Below are positions 53,201 to 64,000 of a stretch of 64,000 nt of DNA, one piece after another. Below the pieces are notes generated by a model, which made no database searches, was not told the DNA's origin, and was given only the letters and a program-made list of their open reading frames with translations. Location of the stretch: the NCBI RefSeq assembly GCF_000143415.4, contig NW_003314292.1, positions 319,178 through 383,177 on the forward strand, in the 5' to 3' direction. This stretch comes from Selaginella moellendorffii. Lineage: Eukaryota > Streptophyta > Lycopodiopsida > Selaginellales > Selaginellaceae. A program made the position numbers and the translations under genes. How positions within the stretch are numbered: position 1 is the first letter of the stretch; each line of letters begins with the position of its first letter.

Positions 53201-53612
53201 TCAGGTCGTTGAATAAGGAGACAACCAGTGCACAGACATGCTCTAGCTATTGCAGGAGATCGCTGCAAACACAGGTCCTTATTAGTTTCATTTTCAAACA
53301 TTTCTTTTCTGTAAAATGATGCTCACGCATCGCGAATGCAACAGGTGTGGCTGCCAAAGCATACTGGCACTCAGACTGGCATTAATCGAGGGTGTAACAC
53401 GTCCAGGCAAGTTCGGAACATGATGCTTCATGGTAAGTACGACCTTTAAGAATGTTTCTGCGGATAATTGCGGAGATTTAGAAGCGCGCATGTTGGAGGT
53501 ATGGATGACAATCATGTGGGAGTTTTCTAACGAAGACACATGTTTGCTTTCAGGCCACAACGCGAAATCCACCATCATTGTCTTTACCAGTGGGTACAGT
53601 CACAAAAGATGA
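50245..53612 (+). CDS. CFAP206: Cilia- and flagella-associated protein 206, N-terminally extended
   Basis: Axonemal protein (FAP206) that anchors radial spoke 2 and a dynein in motile flagella; in a plant this means swimming sperm. About 12 exons: 50245-51059, 51127-51226, 51283-51390, 51446-51696, 51758-52112, 52165-52418, 52477-52698, 52875-52998, 53105-53148, 53205-53274, 53345-53432, 53554-53612. They sum to 829 residues in frame. Family hallmarks: HSRVLRYVLHF, AALESIFPQA, VTGIRVFN, GRGGQGFELP, ELVYPQFQAVG, and a C-terminal block GYCPVALAKHRGLLLHGDPD, IGLVHVEGKLYAFSS. A GTQT-type motif near the end recalls animal family members. The first about 230 residues are extra compared with animal CFAP206 and hold degenerate helical repeats. 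The last exon is least certain: another frame stays open to 53760. Confidence 0.9.
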
Positions 53613-54148
53613 AAAAATAGAATGTGGTTCCCGTGCTAGTGCTAAAAGTAAACATGGGACGCGCTTTGAAAACAGGTTCCAAGATGACGACGACGAGGGT
53701 GTTGGTAAGATAACTTCATCAGATGAAGTAAGAGAGGGACTCTGTGGTAGAGGTGCATGAGTTAGATTCCTCCACTTCCGCCCACCTCCTCTTCAACTTG
53801 GAAAATGATGCGGGGGAATCAGAAGATTTAAACAAAAGCTCACACTGCCTAGCAGGACGCCACAAACTTTAAAAAAGATCAAGGAACCTGGAATATATCG
53901 TTATCCGCCACAGATTTCGACCCTTCGATGAGTTATCTGCCCCGTACGCAAGATTGAAGACAGAAACGAAGAGAAGGACTTCAAAAACGACTGGACAACC
54001 TCCTTTACTGGAAAAGTGCTGACTACAAAAGCCCGTAGACATGCACACCGAATTTCCACTCGAAGCTGTTGGTAACAAACTTTGGAGGAGGTGAGACTTA
54101 AAACTATGAAATGTTTCATTTGAATCATGTAGCTTGCTGTTTGCAGGG
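53613..54148. other. Intergenic / NPF 5' leader
   Basis: 53613-53760 may still belong to CFAP206 in an alternative frame (an open acidic stretch, FQDDDDEGVG). 53900-54090 contains a likely spliced 5' UTR of the NPF gene, whose coding exon begins right after a TTTGCAG acceptor at 54140-54146. Confidence 0.4.
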
Positions 54149-56004
54149 ATGGAATTGCAATCTGCTTCTCACGACGAGGCCCTCGATTTCAAGGGACGAC
54201 TTGCCGACAAGAAAAGCACCGGTGGATGGAAGGGGTGTTGCTACGTTCTCGGTATTCCCAATACCTTTGAAATCTTCACTTAGCTTACTTGATTTTTTCT
54301 TGCAGCCAATGAAATATTCGACAGGATAGCCTTCTTTGCAATCCTGGCGAACCTGGTGACTTACATGACTAGTGTTCTTCACGAAAACACGGCTGAAGCG
54401 GCTACCAACATCAACAACTGGGTTGGGACCATCTACATGGTGACTTTGTTGGGAGCATTTCTAGCAGACGCATTCTGGGGGCGCTATCGGACTATTCTCA
54501 CCATGGCTGCAGTATACATTTTGGTAAGCAGATTTGTTTCACTTTCTCTGCGTTCTTCAGACGATTGCTTATGTACTTTTTTTCCGCAGGGCCTGATTCT
54601 ACTCACGGTCTCTTCCTCGCTAAAGTCCCTTCGCCCATTACCTTGCCAACCAGCGTCTCGGAATGAAACCTGCAATCCAGCCTCCAAGCAGCAGCGCGCA
54701 TTCTTCTTCGTTGCCCTCTATCTGGTTGCGGTTGGCTCGGGTTGCATGAAGCCGTGCGTTTCGTCGTTTGGAGCGGACCAGTTTGATGAGAAAGATTCCT
54801 CCGAGATAAAGAAGAAGGCCTCGTTCTTCAACTGGTGGTTCTGGGGAATTCACGCCGGCCAGCTCGTTGCAGTCACGGTCCTGGTTTACATCCAAGACAA
54901 CGTCGGGTGGTCCTGGGGATTTGGAATTCCGACGGTACTCATGGTCATATCTGTCCTAACTTTGCTGTATGGGACACCGAATTACAGGTATCAGAAGCCG
55001 CACGGTAGTCCCCTCACAACTATAGTGAAAGTGATAGCCTCGGCAATCTCGAAGTGGCATATGGCGATTCCCACTGACAAAGCAACAAAGCCGATATCGT
55101 AAGCTAAAGTTCTTCGATCTTACTGTAGCGGACTTGACGTTTCTGTCTTTGTTTATCATGGAACAGGTTCCTCGACCGGGCGGCTTTTGCTCGAGAAAGT
55201 GGTCGCAAGCCAGGCGATGCCAAAAAGCCATGGGACCTTTGCTCCCAGGCTCAAGTCGAGGAAACAAAGGTGTTCGTGAGGATTCTACCAATGTGGTTTG
55301 GCACGCTGCTCTTCTCCACGGCGGTGGCCCAGAACCCAACGCTCTTCGTCAAGCAAGGGAGCACCCTGGAGAACAGCATCCACGGCAAGTTTAAGATCCC
55401 GCCAGCCTCGATGCTGCTCTTCACAAACCTGACTGTCCTCTTCTCCATGCCGCTCTACGATCGCCTCTTCGTCCCTTCGGTCCGGAAGATCACGGGGCAC
55501 CCGAGAGGCATCACCATGCTCCAGCGGATGGGAATCGGGATGTTCATCACGGTGGCCTCGATGCTGGCGGGGGGTCTGGTCGAGACGAAGAGGCTCAAAG
55601 TCGCGAGGGTGTTTCCACACAGCAAGCCGCTGCCAATGACGATCTTCTGGCTTCTACCGCAGTACATTCTCCTGGGACTGGCGGAGGTGTTCACTTACAG
55701 CGGCCAGATCGAGTTTTTCTACGATCAAGCTCCGGCAGCGATGCGTAGCTTGGGGGCCGCGCTCCAGCTGACCACCCTCGCGGGCGGGAGCTTCTTGAGC
55801 AGCATTCTCATCACGGTTGTCAACCGCGTCACAGGTCCCTCGCATCCTTGGATCCAGCACAACCTCAACCAGGGGCATCTAAACTTCTTCTACTGGCTGC
55901 TCGCAGCGCTCAACGTTGCCAACATTGGAGTTTTCGTGCCACTGGCGATCTGGTTCAAGTACAAAGACAATGAAGTGTTGTTGCCACCTTCCTCTAGGGT
56001 TTAA
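54149..56004 (+). CDS. NPF (NRT1/PTR, POT family) membrane transporter
   Basis: Proton-coupled transporter of the major facilitator superfamily; plant members carry nitrate, peptides, hormones or glucosinolates. Four exons: 54149-54251, 54306-54523, 54590-55098, 55167-56004, giving 555 residues in frame. About 12 hydrophobic segments. Signature blocks: FFAILANLVTYMTSVLHE (the E is part of the proton-coupling region in other members, usually ExxER just before), NINNWVGTIYMVTLLGAFLADAFWGRY, GSGCMKPCVSSFGADQFDE, ASFFNWWFWGIHAGQ, and QYILLGLAEVFTYSGQIEFFYDQAP. The N-terminus GGWKGCCYVLANEIFDRIAF is typical, with D in the place of the usual E of ExxER. Substrate unknown. The protein is slightly short in the central cytosolic loop, where the third intron lies. 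Confidence 0.92.
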
Positions 56005-56359
56005 GAATAAACATTCGTTAATCTAAATCAAAGATTCATATTCAGTAGTCATCAGCTTGCATTGACTGCGGTCCATCGCTACTCATCTGCCGGTGCGCTG
56101 CCTTTTGCGCATCCGTGAGAGAAGCATCGGCATTAGAACCTCGTGTTGTATTTACTAGCACGGCATTTGATGGTCCACCAATCTAAAGCTAGACGGGAAC
56201 AGTCTTGTCTTGTCACATACGTCATGGCGTGAGGAGCATACAAAGCCTGGAAATACGAGGAAACTAGCATATCTGATTCCTGTCTCTTGTCCCAATTGTT
56301 CGGCCAAGCGTCCATGTCTGCGACCTAACCTTTTCACGCAACTTGAGAGAAATCATAGT
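56005..56359. other. Intergenic, no gene seen
   Basis: 355 bp after the NPF stop. Short open frames only. It should contain the NPF 3' UTR. Confidence 0.5.
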
Positions 56360-58085
56360 TGTGGCCGTCGGATGAGGCGCTACTGAAGGAATTCCTCTCT
56401 CAATTGCTGCTGTACGTTTTGAACCAAGATCATCCACAGCAATGGCTGGCTGCTCACGATTCCCTTGAACTCTTTCTAATAACCGACATTAGCTGTCATG
56501 TAAGTTCTCGCGCACTTGTTTGCACGCGATCTTCATTTTTGCACTCAAAGGCAGCAGAAGAAGTTAATAGCATAACTTCTGTTTTGGGACAGGTTACAAT
56601 TGGTATGATCTCTGAACAGTGCAAACTAGCTTGACAGTCTATCCCATGGCGGCCCTCCCATGCATATCGGATAGATTCAATTACAGATTGTCCCTGTACC
56701 TTGATGGCCCTGACGCAGATAACAGAAGTTGTCAATTCCCTTGATTCGGCTCTTACCAATGCCATAGCTGATCTCGATAGTAGAACCTTACCTTTGTTTT
56801 TCATCGCACTGACAGATCGTTGAACAAGGAGACACTCGAGCTATTACACGAGACTGCTAATTACACAGGTCCACCGAACTAGACTGGCATCGATTGTGTA
56901 ACGGAATGTTTTGCAGATAAGTGCGGAAATTCAGAAGCGTCTGGAAATCACGTTCGAAACCAGGAATAGATGAAAGCCCGGAGGTAGTGCTAAAGTTGAA
57001 CAGGGAAGCAGGATGTCAACGACTAAGATGCTAAATTGCCTTCACTTCCTCCTAGCTCATGTTCAACTTGGGAAATGATGGTAATTAGAAGAAAGCTTTA
57101 CTGGAAAAGTGCTGACTACAAAAGCCCGAATTCTCAAGACGGCTTGCTGACAACGAACTTTGGAAGGTGCGAGAAAAAAATATCAAATGCTTTATTTGAT
57201 CATGAAGCTTGCTGTTTGCAGGGATGGAGTTGCAATCTGCTTCAGTTCATGAAGAGGCCCTCGATTTCAAAGCGTACAAGAAACGCATAGGTTCTCGGTA
57301 TTCCCAATACGTTTAAAAGTGGACTCTAGAGGAAAGCTTACAGCGGCCACTGCTGCCTTCGGTACACTAGATGGTATCAAACATTGTCAGGAAAGTTAAC
57401 TGTTATAGAGGATAGAGTTGAGCGGGATCACACTGGAGAAAATCAAGGGAAGGAAGGAATCAAGGGACGTCCAAGCTATTGTTCGTCTTTGCCGGGAGAA
57501 AAGTGCCACCTTTCTTCAATCTTCACACACTTCTAGGTAGAGGGACTGATTAAAGCAGGTTTTATTGCGAGAAGCTGGTTTGCAAAGTAAACTTTATCGA
57601 GGAAGAGACTGTCAGATGAGCACGATTCCTCTGAGATAAAGAAGAAGGCCTCGTTCTTCAACTGGTGCTTCTGGGGAATTCATCTCGTTGCAGTCACGGT
57701 CCTGGTTTACATCCAAGACAACGTCTGCTGGTCCTGGGGATTTGGAATTGTACTCATGGTTGTATCCGTCCTAACTTTGCTGTATAGGACACTGACTTAC
57801 AGGTACCACTCTTGTGAAAGTGATAGCTTTCAAAGTGGAGTATGGCGATTCCCAGCACTGACAAAGTTCTTTGATCTCACTGTAGCGGACTTTACGTTTC
57901 TGTCATGGAACAGGTTCCTCCCATGCGGCTTTTGCTCGAGAAAGTGGTCGCAAACCAGGGGTGAAAAGCCATGGACCCTTTGCTCTCAGGCTCAAGTCGA
58001 GGAAACAAAGTTGTTCGTGAGATGTGGTTTGGCACGTTGCTCTTCTCCATGGTGGTGACCCAGAACCAAACGCTCTTCATCAACA
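56360..58085 (+). pseudogene. Scrambled pseudogene from CFAP206 and NPF pieces
   Basis: A mosaic of diverged copies of the two upstream genes, in altered order. About 56640-56900 copies CFAP206 3' exons (compare 53040-53270: GTTGTCAATTC, GATTCGGCTCT, TCGTTGAACAAGGAGACA). About 57030-57310 copies the NPF 5' region (compare 53950-54260: GGAAAAGTGCTGACTACAAA, CTTGCTGTTTGCAGGGATGG). About 57310-57540 copies CFAP206 exon 1 (compare 50790-51000: GTCAGGAAAGTT, GACGTCCAAGCTATTGTTCG). About 57620-58085 copies NPF exons 3-4 (compare 54790-55350: GAGATAAAGAAGAAGGCCTC, GTGGTCGCAA, GGTTTGGCACG). Frameshifts and stops are abundant; none is expected to be functional. Confidence 0.9.
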
Positions 58086-58239
58086 GTAAATATTGTTGAA
58101 TCACTAAGTGGTTATTGTGACATGTATATTTTTATTTATTTATTTACTAGAAAGCCTATTTTGTTTTAACGAGCAACTTATAACAATTTCATTTTATTTA
58201 GTCAAAAGCTTCTTAATTTCCTATGTCCTATTTCTTGAA

Positions 58240-58380
58240 TCATCCACCAACAAAGAGAGCATTATGGATGCCTTTGCTATAGCATTTTTGGAGGAATTTG
58301 CATGACTATGAATCACACAAAAATTTTCAATATTTCTACACTTGAAACAATCCATCAAATATTAAGGTCTCCAAAGTAGT
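58240..58380 (+). repeat. Direct repeat, copy 1
   Basis: Related to 60010-60160. It encodes a short open peptide (MDAFAIAFLEEFA) that recurs as a variant in the other copy. Nature unknown. Confidence 0.6.
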
Positions 58381-60009
58381 TCAACATCAAGATTCCATGA
58401 TCTGATCAACTTGCTACAGATCACTCATAAATCTCTATATTGTTTATTTCAAATAAAAAATATACCCAAATCTTCATACAATAGAGCACTAACACTCTAT
58501 ATACATAATCTTTCTCATAAATCTTTAAAACTCATTTTTTTAGTTTGAAGTGTAAACAAACATACAATACTTCCCACCTTTTCAGTTTTTATTAATGAAG
58601 GAGTAAAGAAGACCTTTAATATTACAATTTATTTTGTTCTTTAGCATTTTTCTTTCATGCATTGCTCGTGATTATAAATTTGACGACAATATTATAAAAA
58701 TTAGCAGGCTTGAAAGTTTTTCTTATTTGTGCTTTTGTAATAAAAGTTTTAGGATGTGACAAATTCTACTTGATGTTTTTATTATATATTTCTTTGAACA
58801 ATAGTCTTGAAAGTAACTCCCCTCTCTCCACCCTTCTCTGACCCTATAGAGCACTATATTGGGATTCAAAAGTTTTATGCACTAAAGTGACAATGAATAT
58901 GATTATATTGCTTATAGCTTCAAATTGAAAATAATTATCACAATTTTTTCCTTCTTCTTTCTCGACTTGACTACCTCCTTCTTCATCTCCATCTCTTTTT
59001 AAAGCTTGAATTCTCAATCTAAAAAAAGAAAATTTATTTTTCTTTTTTTAAAGAGAAGAAATTATTTATACCTTAAAAGGATCCATGATGGAGAATAAAG
59101 CCACAAGATGATAATATAGTTACTCTATCTTAAAAAAAATTCTAATGAGTTGTTTTAATAATAATTTACTGGGCATTGTATGTACCAACACTTGATTTGC
59201 TTAATGGTAGTATTATTCCTATTTATTAATCCAATTGATCAATTGAAAGTTTAAATTATAAACATGTTTATAATTTAGAAGCACAAGAATAATATTTTTG
59301 AATATCAATCATTATATGGTAGAATAAACTAGAATATACTAGGAACTGTTTAGGAAAGTTTATAAATTATGGAGATGTTGATAAATTATAAATACAAGAT
59401 TAATATAAATGAATAACAACCGCTAGATGGTAGAATATCATAGAATATCTAAGCATATTCTAGGTCTATTCACTATTCCTATAGGTTTTCTTAAGAAAAA
59501 CAAAAAATAGACTTTGACAATTAATTTAAAAAGGCATCAAAAAGCTTTTTCTATCTAAATTTTTTGCAACAAGAAAATGTTGAGGAAAAAAATTTAACTT
59601 ACCTAATAATTCATTAGGAGAATCTTACAAGTGCATTTGATATAACATGTTGCAATAAGGCTTAGTGCCATTCAAACAAAGTAAATATCTCACACAAATT
59701 TTCTAGACTCGAGTTAAAAGAAACTTTTTATAGTTAAGATATATGTTGCTGTAAAGTGGGCATAATTTGCACTATGGATCAGGTTCTTGATCACCTTGCG
59801 ATGCTTTTAATAAACTTGCTTCACTGCTGTTGAGACTATCCACTTTGGGTAAAATTGGATGATCAAAGAACCAGGCAACACTATTTAGGAGATTAAAAAG
59901 CTCCCAACTGAATAGAATGAAATCATTAGAAGCCGCTCATCAAGAACAAGATAGGTTTTATAGTAAGAAAAAACAAACCTACATGTCACAACAATAATAC
60001 TATCTAATT

Positions 60010-60160
60010 ATTCAACACCATTTGTGCTAGTGAAGAGAGCGTCATGGATGCTTTTGCCGTAGCATTCTTTAAGGAACTTACATGACTCTGAATTATATAA
60101 GCTTTATCTAATATCTTTATACTTGAAAGAATCTATCAAATACTCTAGACTCCATGACCT
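60010..60160 (+). repeat. Direct repeat, copy 2
   Basis: Partner of 58240-58380, with about three quarters of positions matching by eye. Confidence 0.6.
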
Positions 60161-60230
60161 TAGTCTACATTGTTAATTTCAAGTGAGTTTCAATTAAACA
60201 TATATGCTTGAGCTTAGTATCTAATGTAAC

Positions 60231-61400
60231 TCTCATGTGACTTGCCCCACATCTACCCTTGTAGCATGGAGGCCATGGTTTCCATCGGCATGTTGTATCT
60301 AGGACAATATCCTTTGCTCAAGCAGATTTCAAGATCCAATTTAGTGGTCTCACTTCCAGTGAATTACTCCACTACTCTCCATGCCAAAGCATGGAAGTTT
60401 GGTGTTGCACCAATGAGCTACTCCCATTGGCTGCTCCTTGTCTCTTAGGATGACATAGTGAAGCTGCACTGCCACTAAGGAGAGCCACCACTAGTTTGCT
60501 ACTACAGCTGATACTCTCATTGAGTGTCCATCGAAGTGGAGGCAATTACAATCCTCCCAGATTGCTTGAACACTTATTGCCCTCCATATCCTAACAACCA
60601 TGTCCTAGACTCTCCTAGACTAAGGTGCTTTGTTCCACCCCTTCTAGGTCCCAATGCACTCGGGTACCCCAGTCTTGGAGTCCTTGACACTAGATGCGTC
60701 TCTAGGCTGCTTCTGCCATTGGACCTCTCGCACCTTCAAACTAGTGGAGAACATCCCTTTTGTAGACCTTTAGGTTCTCTATGACTCCCAACTCCTTGAT
60801 TGCCTTGAGGATTTGATGCCATCGGCTAGTGTCCTTTTGGAATCGACTTTCTATTGGTAGGCCATTGTTGGCCACTAGCTAGGAGGTGATCTTCACCTTC
60901 TCCTAGATCGAGAGCTTCAAAGATTCTAGTGTGTTCTTGACCACTTGCTTTGCATTCACACCTTGGTCAATCCAATTTGTCCATAGCTTTGGGATGTCTC
61001 CTCATGTGTGGTCATGAGTGTATTGTAGGATTCCTTAATGTTGTAGGAGAAAAAGCACATGTTTCCCTGTCTCCAGGTGGCACGGTCCCAATCTAGGTCC
61101 TTACTCCACCATACCAAACATCCTTCCCCCTCAAGCATGAGTTCTAACTCCATCACATCAACCTTCTTTGGTTCTTGTTGCAGGACTTGGATTTGTCCTT
61201 TAATCTCATCATCTATGATAGTTGGCATGTTTTGTGAGCCCCCCACTACCACAAGTGTGTCCCCTCACACCACTTGATAGGGATAGGCTGTGTTGAGCTT
61301 CGGGGACATGATGAACCATACCTCAATTTCAGTGTCTCCCCATACTGGTGTTGGTGCCATGAATGCTTTGGTCCATACTCTTTGGATAGCAGTGAAATAC
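60231..61400. other. Higher-GC repeat-like block, no gene assigned
   Basis: Composition resembles 580-1430, with which it shares style (CC/CT-rich, TAGG-rich) but no firm alignment. A 98-codon minus-strand frame at 60956-61252 (contains GEGCLVWWSKDLDWDRATW) is the most protein-like part. I do not recognise it and its context suggests a transposon fragment. Confidence 0.35.
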
Positions 61401-63455
61401 TAAATTATTTTATTTAAACTTGGTATTGAAGACTTGGGTTACAATGCTTAATTCTTTTCCAAAAAACCTTGCTATTGCTCCTTGAGTAGCCTGGTGTTGG
61501 ATTAGTTTTGAGTTTGGTCGAATAAAGAGTGGTATAAGCTTATCCATATTGTGAACATAGTTGGTGATGTTTGCTGTTGTAAATCTCTATTAGTGGGGTG
61601 TGGCATTTATATTGCATTTTGTCAAATAGAGTTAGTATTTAATACTCACGTAATCTTTTGAAGTAATAATGTGGGCTTGCTCATGGTGTTGTTTGATTGA
61701 TGACCAAACCATTGTGATACTTATACTATATCCATCTGATAATGAGTAATATGTTTATGAAGTTGCTTGGTTAAATGATAATCAACCCTAAAGTGGTTGA
61801 TAATGAAATTATTCTACTTGCAAGTAGTAGCATTGAAGTAGTTTTGACTAAATTCTTAATAATGATCTATGATATGCTAATTTTATGTTGATACTTTAGT
61901 TTTTAAGGGGCTTCCCATTAAGGTGTTAGTAATGGTTATACCATTCACTTTCTATAGCTTGTTAGTTAAACTGTTTGTTGTGAATGTGACTTCGGGTATT
62001 GAAAGTTACCTATCGGTTAGTCCTTACGGACACTCCTTCCTTACTGCCACGACAGCAGGAAGTCGGTATTGCTAGACCCTTTATTAGTCCCTCATGTGCT
62101 AGTGGAGTTAATTGGGCATTTCGAGTGTACTTAGATCGGATGAACATAAGGACGGAATTCCTACGTGTTATTAGCTAAGCATACTTAGCCTGGTAAAGAG
62201 TTCCCGTCTCGTTTTATCTTACACTTGCTAGTGACAAGAACCCTCGCATATTGAGACTAGTCCCTCAATATTGCTATATGATAGCTTACCATGTCTGCCA
62301 AACACCCTCGCTATCATGCCCTTCGTGTTAGTCTCATTTCGATCCTAAATGCTATTTATGGAATGTGTCTAGATTTGCTTATTTGGGATATCTACAGAAT
62401 GTAGAGATTGGCCTGAACATAATGGTGTTTGTCCCGTGTCCAAATTTGCATTCTAGCGCTATTCCATATTTAGTAAGTTTCGAACTTGTTCAGGAGACTA
62501 ACTCCTGATACTAAGGGAAGCTTGGGGTGAAAGCCCAAAGCGTATGCTCGGGAGTTGCTCTGTGGTTCGGTTTCGTCACTCCTTGGCTCCATACTTGGGA
62601 GTTTGGTACCATTCCATTGTTCAATGGCTTAAGGCCTTGAAACTCAGGTTCCACACCACTGTCCTTTGGACACGTGGCATGTGATATGTGGCATTTATCA
62701 CGTGGCACAAAGAGGGTTTAGGTTCCGCTTTGTGGTGTTATCCTATGGTAAATCACCATAGGATAAAGGGTAAAAACCACGTGCACTACACCGTTAGCAC
62801 TTGAAGGAGATTGTTGGATGGAGAAGGTATGAAGTTAAGGTATTGACATTGCTAACATTTGTGTTAGTGAAAGTAGCATTGTAGTTTCAAGTGAAGAAGA
62901 ATTTTCCTTAAACCTTAATTTTTCATGTCATTTTTTTATTAGTGTTTTGGCTTTATATTATATTTTGAAGGTGATTAAAGAAGAGTGTTAGTGCAATTTA
63001 GATATGTAAAGATATAGTCTTCATAATCAAATCTTAAATGTTCATTTTGCATTTTACAGATGTTAGTGTTAGATTAAAAAATATAGGCAAGATGTTCAAT
63101 ATTTAGGCATACTATTGGGTTATAAGAATTTGTTGAAGTGAAACCTATGTGAAGTTGTTAGTAGGAAGAAATTGGTTGAGTCTTGAAAGTTTGTATTCCT
63201 AAATTGGGAGTCATTCTTTCTCTAGAATGAAAAATTTCCATAAATTTTCTTAAACTTTTCCAATGGTTAATATGTTAACAAAAACCATTCTGTTTTCATA
63301 AGTTAGTACAAACTAGTGAAGGGGTTAGAGTTGACTTTGGTTGGATTAAATCTTAGTATGTAATTTGTATAATGCTATTGACTTTTTGGGGCTAAAGCAA
63401 TTGAGTTGGATAAAGTTTTGAGTTGATGTCACACAATGGTTGTTCCACTTTTCTA
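61401..63455. other. AT-rich gene-free stretch up to the assembly gap
   Basis: No gene seen. 61990-62720 is less AT-rich and has paired motifs (CACGTGGCATG and GGCATTTATCACGTGGCAC near 62672-62705), as found in retroelement LTRs, but no partner copy is in the window. Confidence 0.35.
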
Positions 63456-63555
63456 NNNNNNNNNNNNNNNNNNNNNNNNNNNNNNNNNNNNNNNNNNNNN
63501 NNNNNNNNNNNNNNNNNNNNNNNNNNNNNNNNNNNNNNNNNNNNNNNNNNNNNNN
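63456..63555. other. Assembly gap (100 N)
   Basis: Exactly 100 unresolved bases, the conventional filler for a gap of unknown size. Frames crossing it are meaningless. Confidence 0.99.
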
Positions 63556-63769
63556 GAATGGTCGTCTATATAAACCGTGCATCTTGTATATTATTAGACT
63601 CTATGATTTTACTGATCTTGATTTAGTCTTGATAGCTTTGCACTTTGGCTAAGTATGGTGATGTCCAACTTAGTTGTTTGAGGTTAAGATGTTAAACTTA
63701 GTTATTTGAGGTTGAGATGTTAGTACTTATACTATAACTTTGTTTATAAGGAGGTTGTGTACCAATATA

Positions 63770-63990
63770 AGTCCATCTTATAGTTGTAAGCTCCTGAGTT
63801 TGGACTTCCCGGGAGGTCACCCAACTCAATACTATTCAAACCTAAGGACACTTAACTCCAAATATCATAAAATCCTTAATCATTTAGAAAAGGGGGTGCA
63901 CTCTTATTCATGGCCCCTTTCCTTTTATATTTGAACCTTATGGACTGTCTCTTGAGTCGTTCCTTTTGGTTACTTACAATAGTCTTCACT
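63770..63990 (-). repeat. Dispersed repeat family, copy D (inverted)
   Basis: The reverse complement reads GTAAGTAACCAAAAGGAACG, then GGTTCAAATATAAAAGGAAA, GGCCATGAATAAGAGTGCAC, ATGATTAAGGATTTTATG and GGTGACCTCCCGGGAAGTCC. It follows copy A (60-240) block by block. It is the only minus-strand copy and lies at the far end of the window. Confidence 0.7.
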
Positions 63991-64000
63991 TTAGTTTTGA

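Larger units (their letters stand above)
58086..60230. other. AT-rich gene-free stretch with a direct repeat
   Basis: Low-GC DNA with no gene. Two related segments, 58240-58380 and 60010-60160, share GAGAGC(A/G)T(T/C)ATGGATGC, ATAGCATT-like, TGCATGACT(A/C)TGAAT-like and TACTTGAAA(C/G)AATC blocks. They may be ends or copies of an unidentified repeat. Confidence 0.45.

Noticed and set aside
53578-53760. Open frame after CFAP206 as a separate small gene
   Set aside because: No Met start of its own. It is more likely an alternative-frame tail or 3' UTR of CFAP206, and the frame-consistent splice ends at 53612.
62660-62720. Two CACGTGGCA words as a G-box promoter pair
   Set aside because: No gene follows in either direction; they are more likely part of a repeat.

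Overview
The window looks like nuclear DNA of a seedless vascular plant, most probably a Selaginella-type lycophyte. Nuclear genes carry many very short introns (about 45-70 bp). Plant-specific genes (plastid FtsZ, PWD, pTAC7, GluTR-binding protein, PPR proteins) sit beside CFAP206, a motile-axoneme gene kept by plants with swimming sperm and lost from flowering plants. The species is an inference. One assembly gap of 100 N lies at 63456-63555.

Layout: a gene-dense island (about 25.1-56.0 kb) lies between two AT-rich, transposon-filled flanks. Left flank (1-25 kb): a dispersed repeat family, a (CTCGGA)-type minisatellite, one nearly complete chromodomain-type Ty3/gypsy element (3359-8946; both LTRs, 5-bp TSD, TATA box, polypurine tract), two older gypsy remnants (9.9-12.0 kb, 16.3-19.5 kb), a foldback structure (13.8-14.6 kb) and long anonymous repeats. 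Right flank (56.3-64 kb): a scrambled pseudogene made of pieces of the two preceding genes, then AT-rich repeats, ending in an inverted copy of the repeat that opens the window.

Gene island: a disrupted bulb-type lectin gene, then phosphoglucan water dikinase (PWD, -), a GDSL esterase/lipase (-), glutamyl-tRNA-reductase-binding protein (+), a vacuolar-type acid invertase with the 9-nt DPN mini-exon (-), plastid FtsZ (+), a hypothetical protein (-), an F-box protein (-), a tRNA-like sequence, another hypothetical (-), a cytochrome b5-like protein (+), two poorly defined + genes around a broken pTAC7 duplicate, pTAC7/PAP12 (-), two PPR proteins (+ and -, tail to tail), CFAP206 (+) and an NPF/POT transporter (+). 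For PWD, GDSL, GBP, invertase, FtsZ, F-box, CB5LP, pTAC7, CFAP206 and NPF I placed intron boundaries by eye. Except for part of PWD, the summed exons keep frame. Several products act in plastids (PWD, GBP, FtsZ, pTAC7), but I see no operon-like logic; neighbours are mostly divergent or convergent pairs with short spacers.

Most notable: the gypsy element at 3359-8946 shows a 15-nt perfect reverse-complement match between its predicted RNA 5' end (30 bp after the LTR TATA box) and the bases just inside the 5' LTR. This is the layout of Tf1-type self-primed reverse transcription. Its reading frames are otherwise unshifted over 3.8 kb of pol and broken only by 19 in-frame stops, each explicable by a single C-to-T or G-to-A change, mostly in CAG or CGA contexts, consistent with cytosine-methylation decay.
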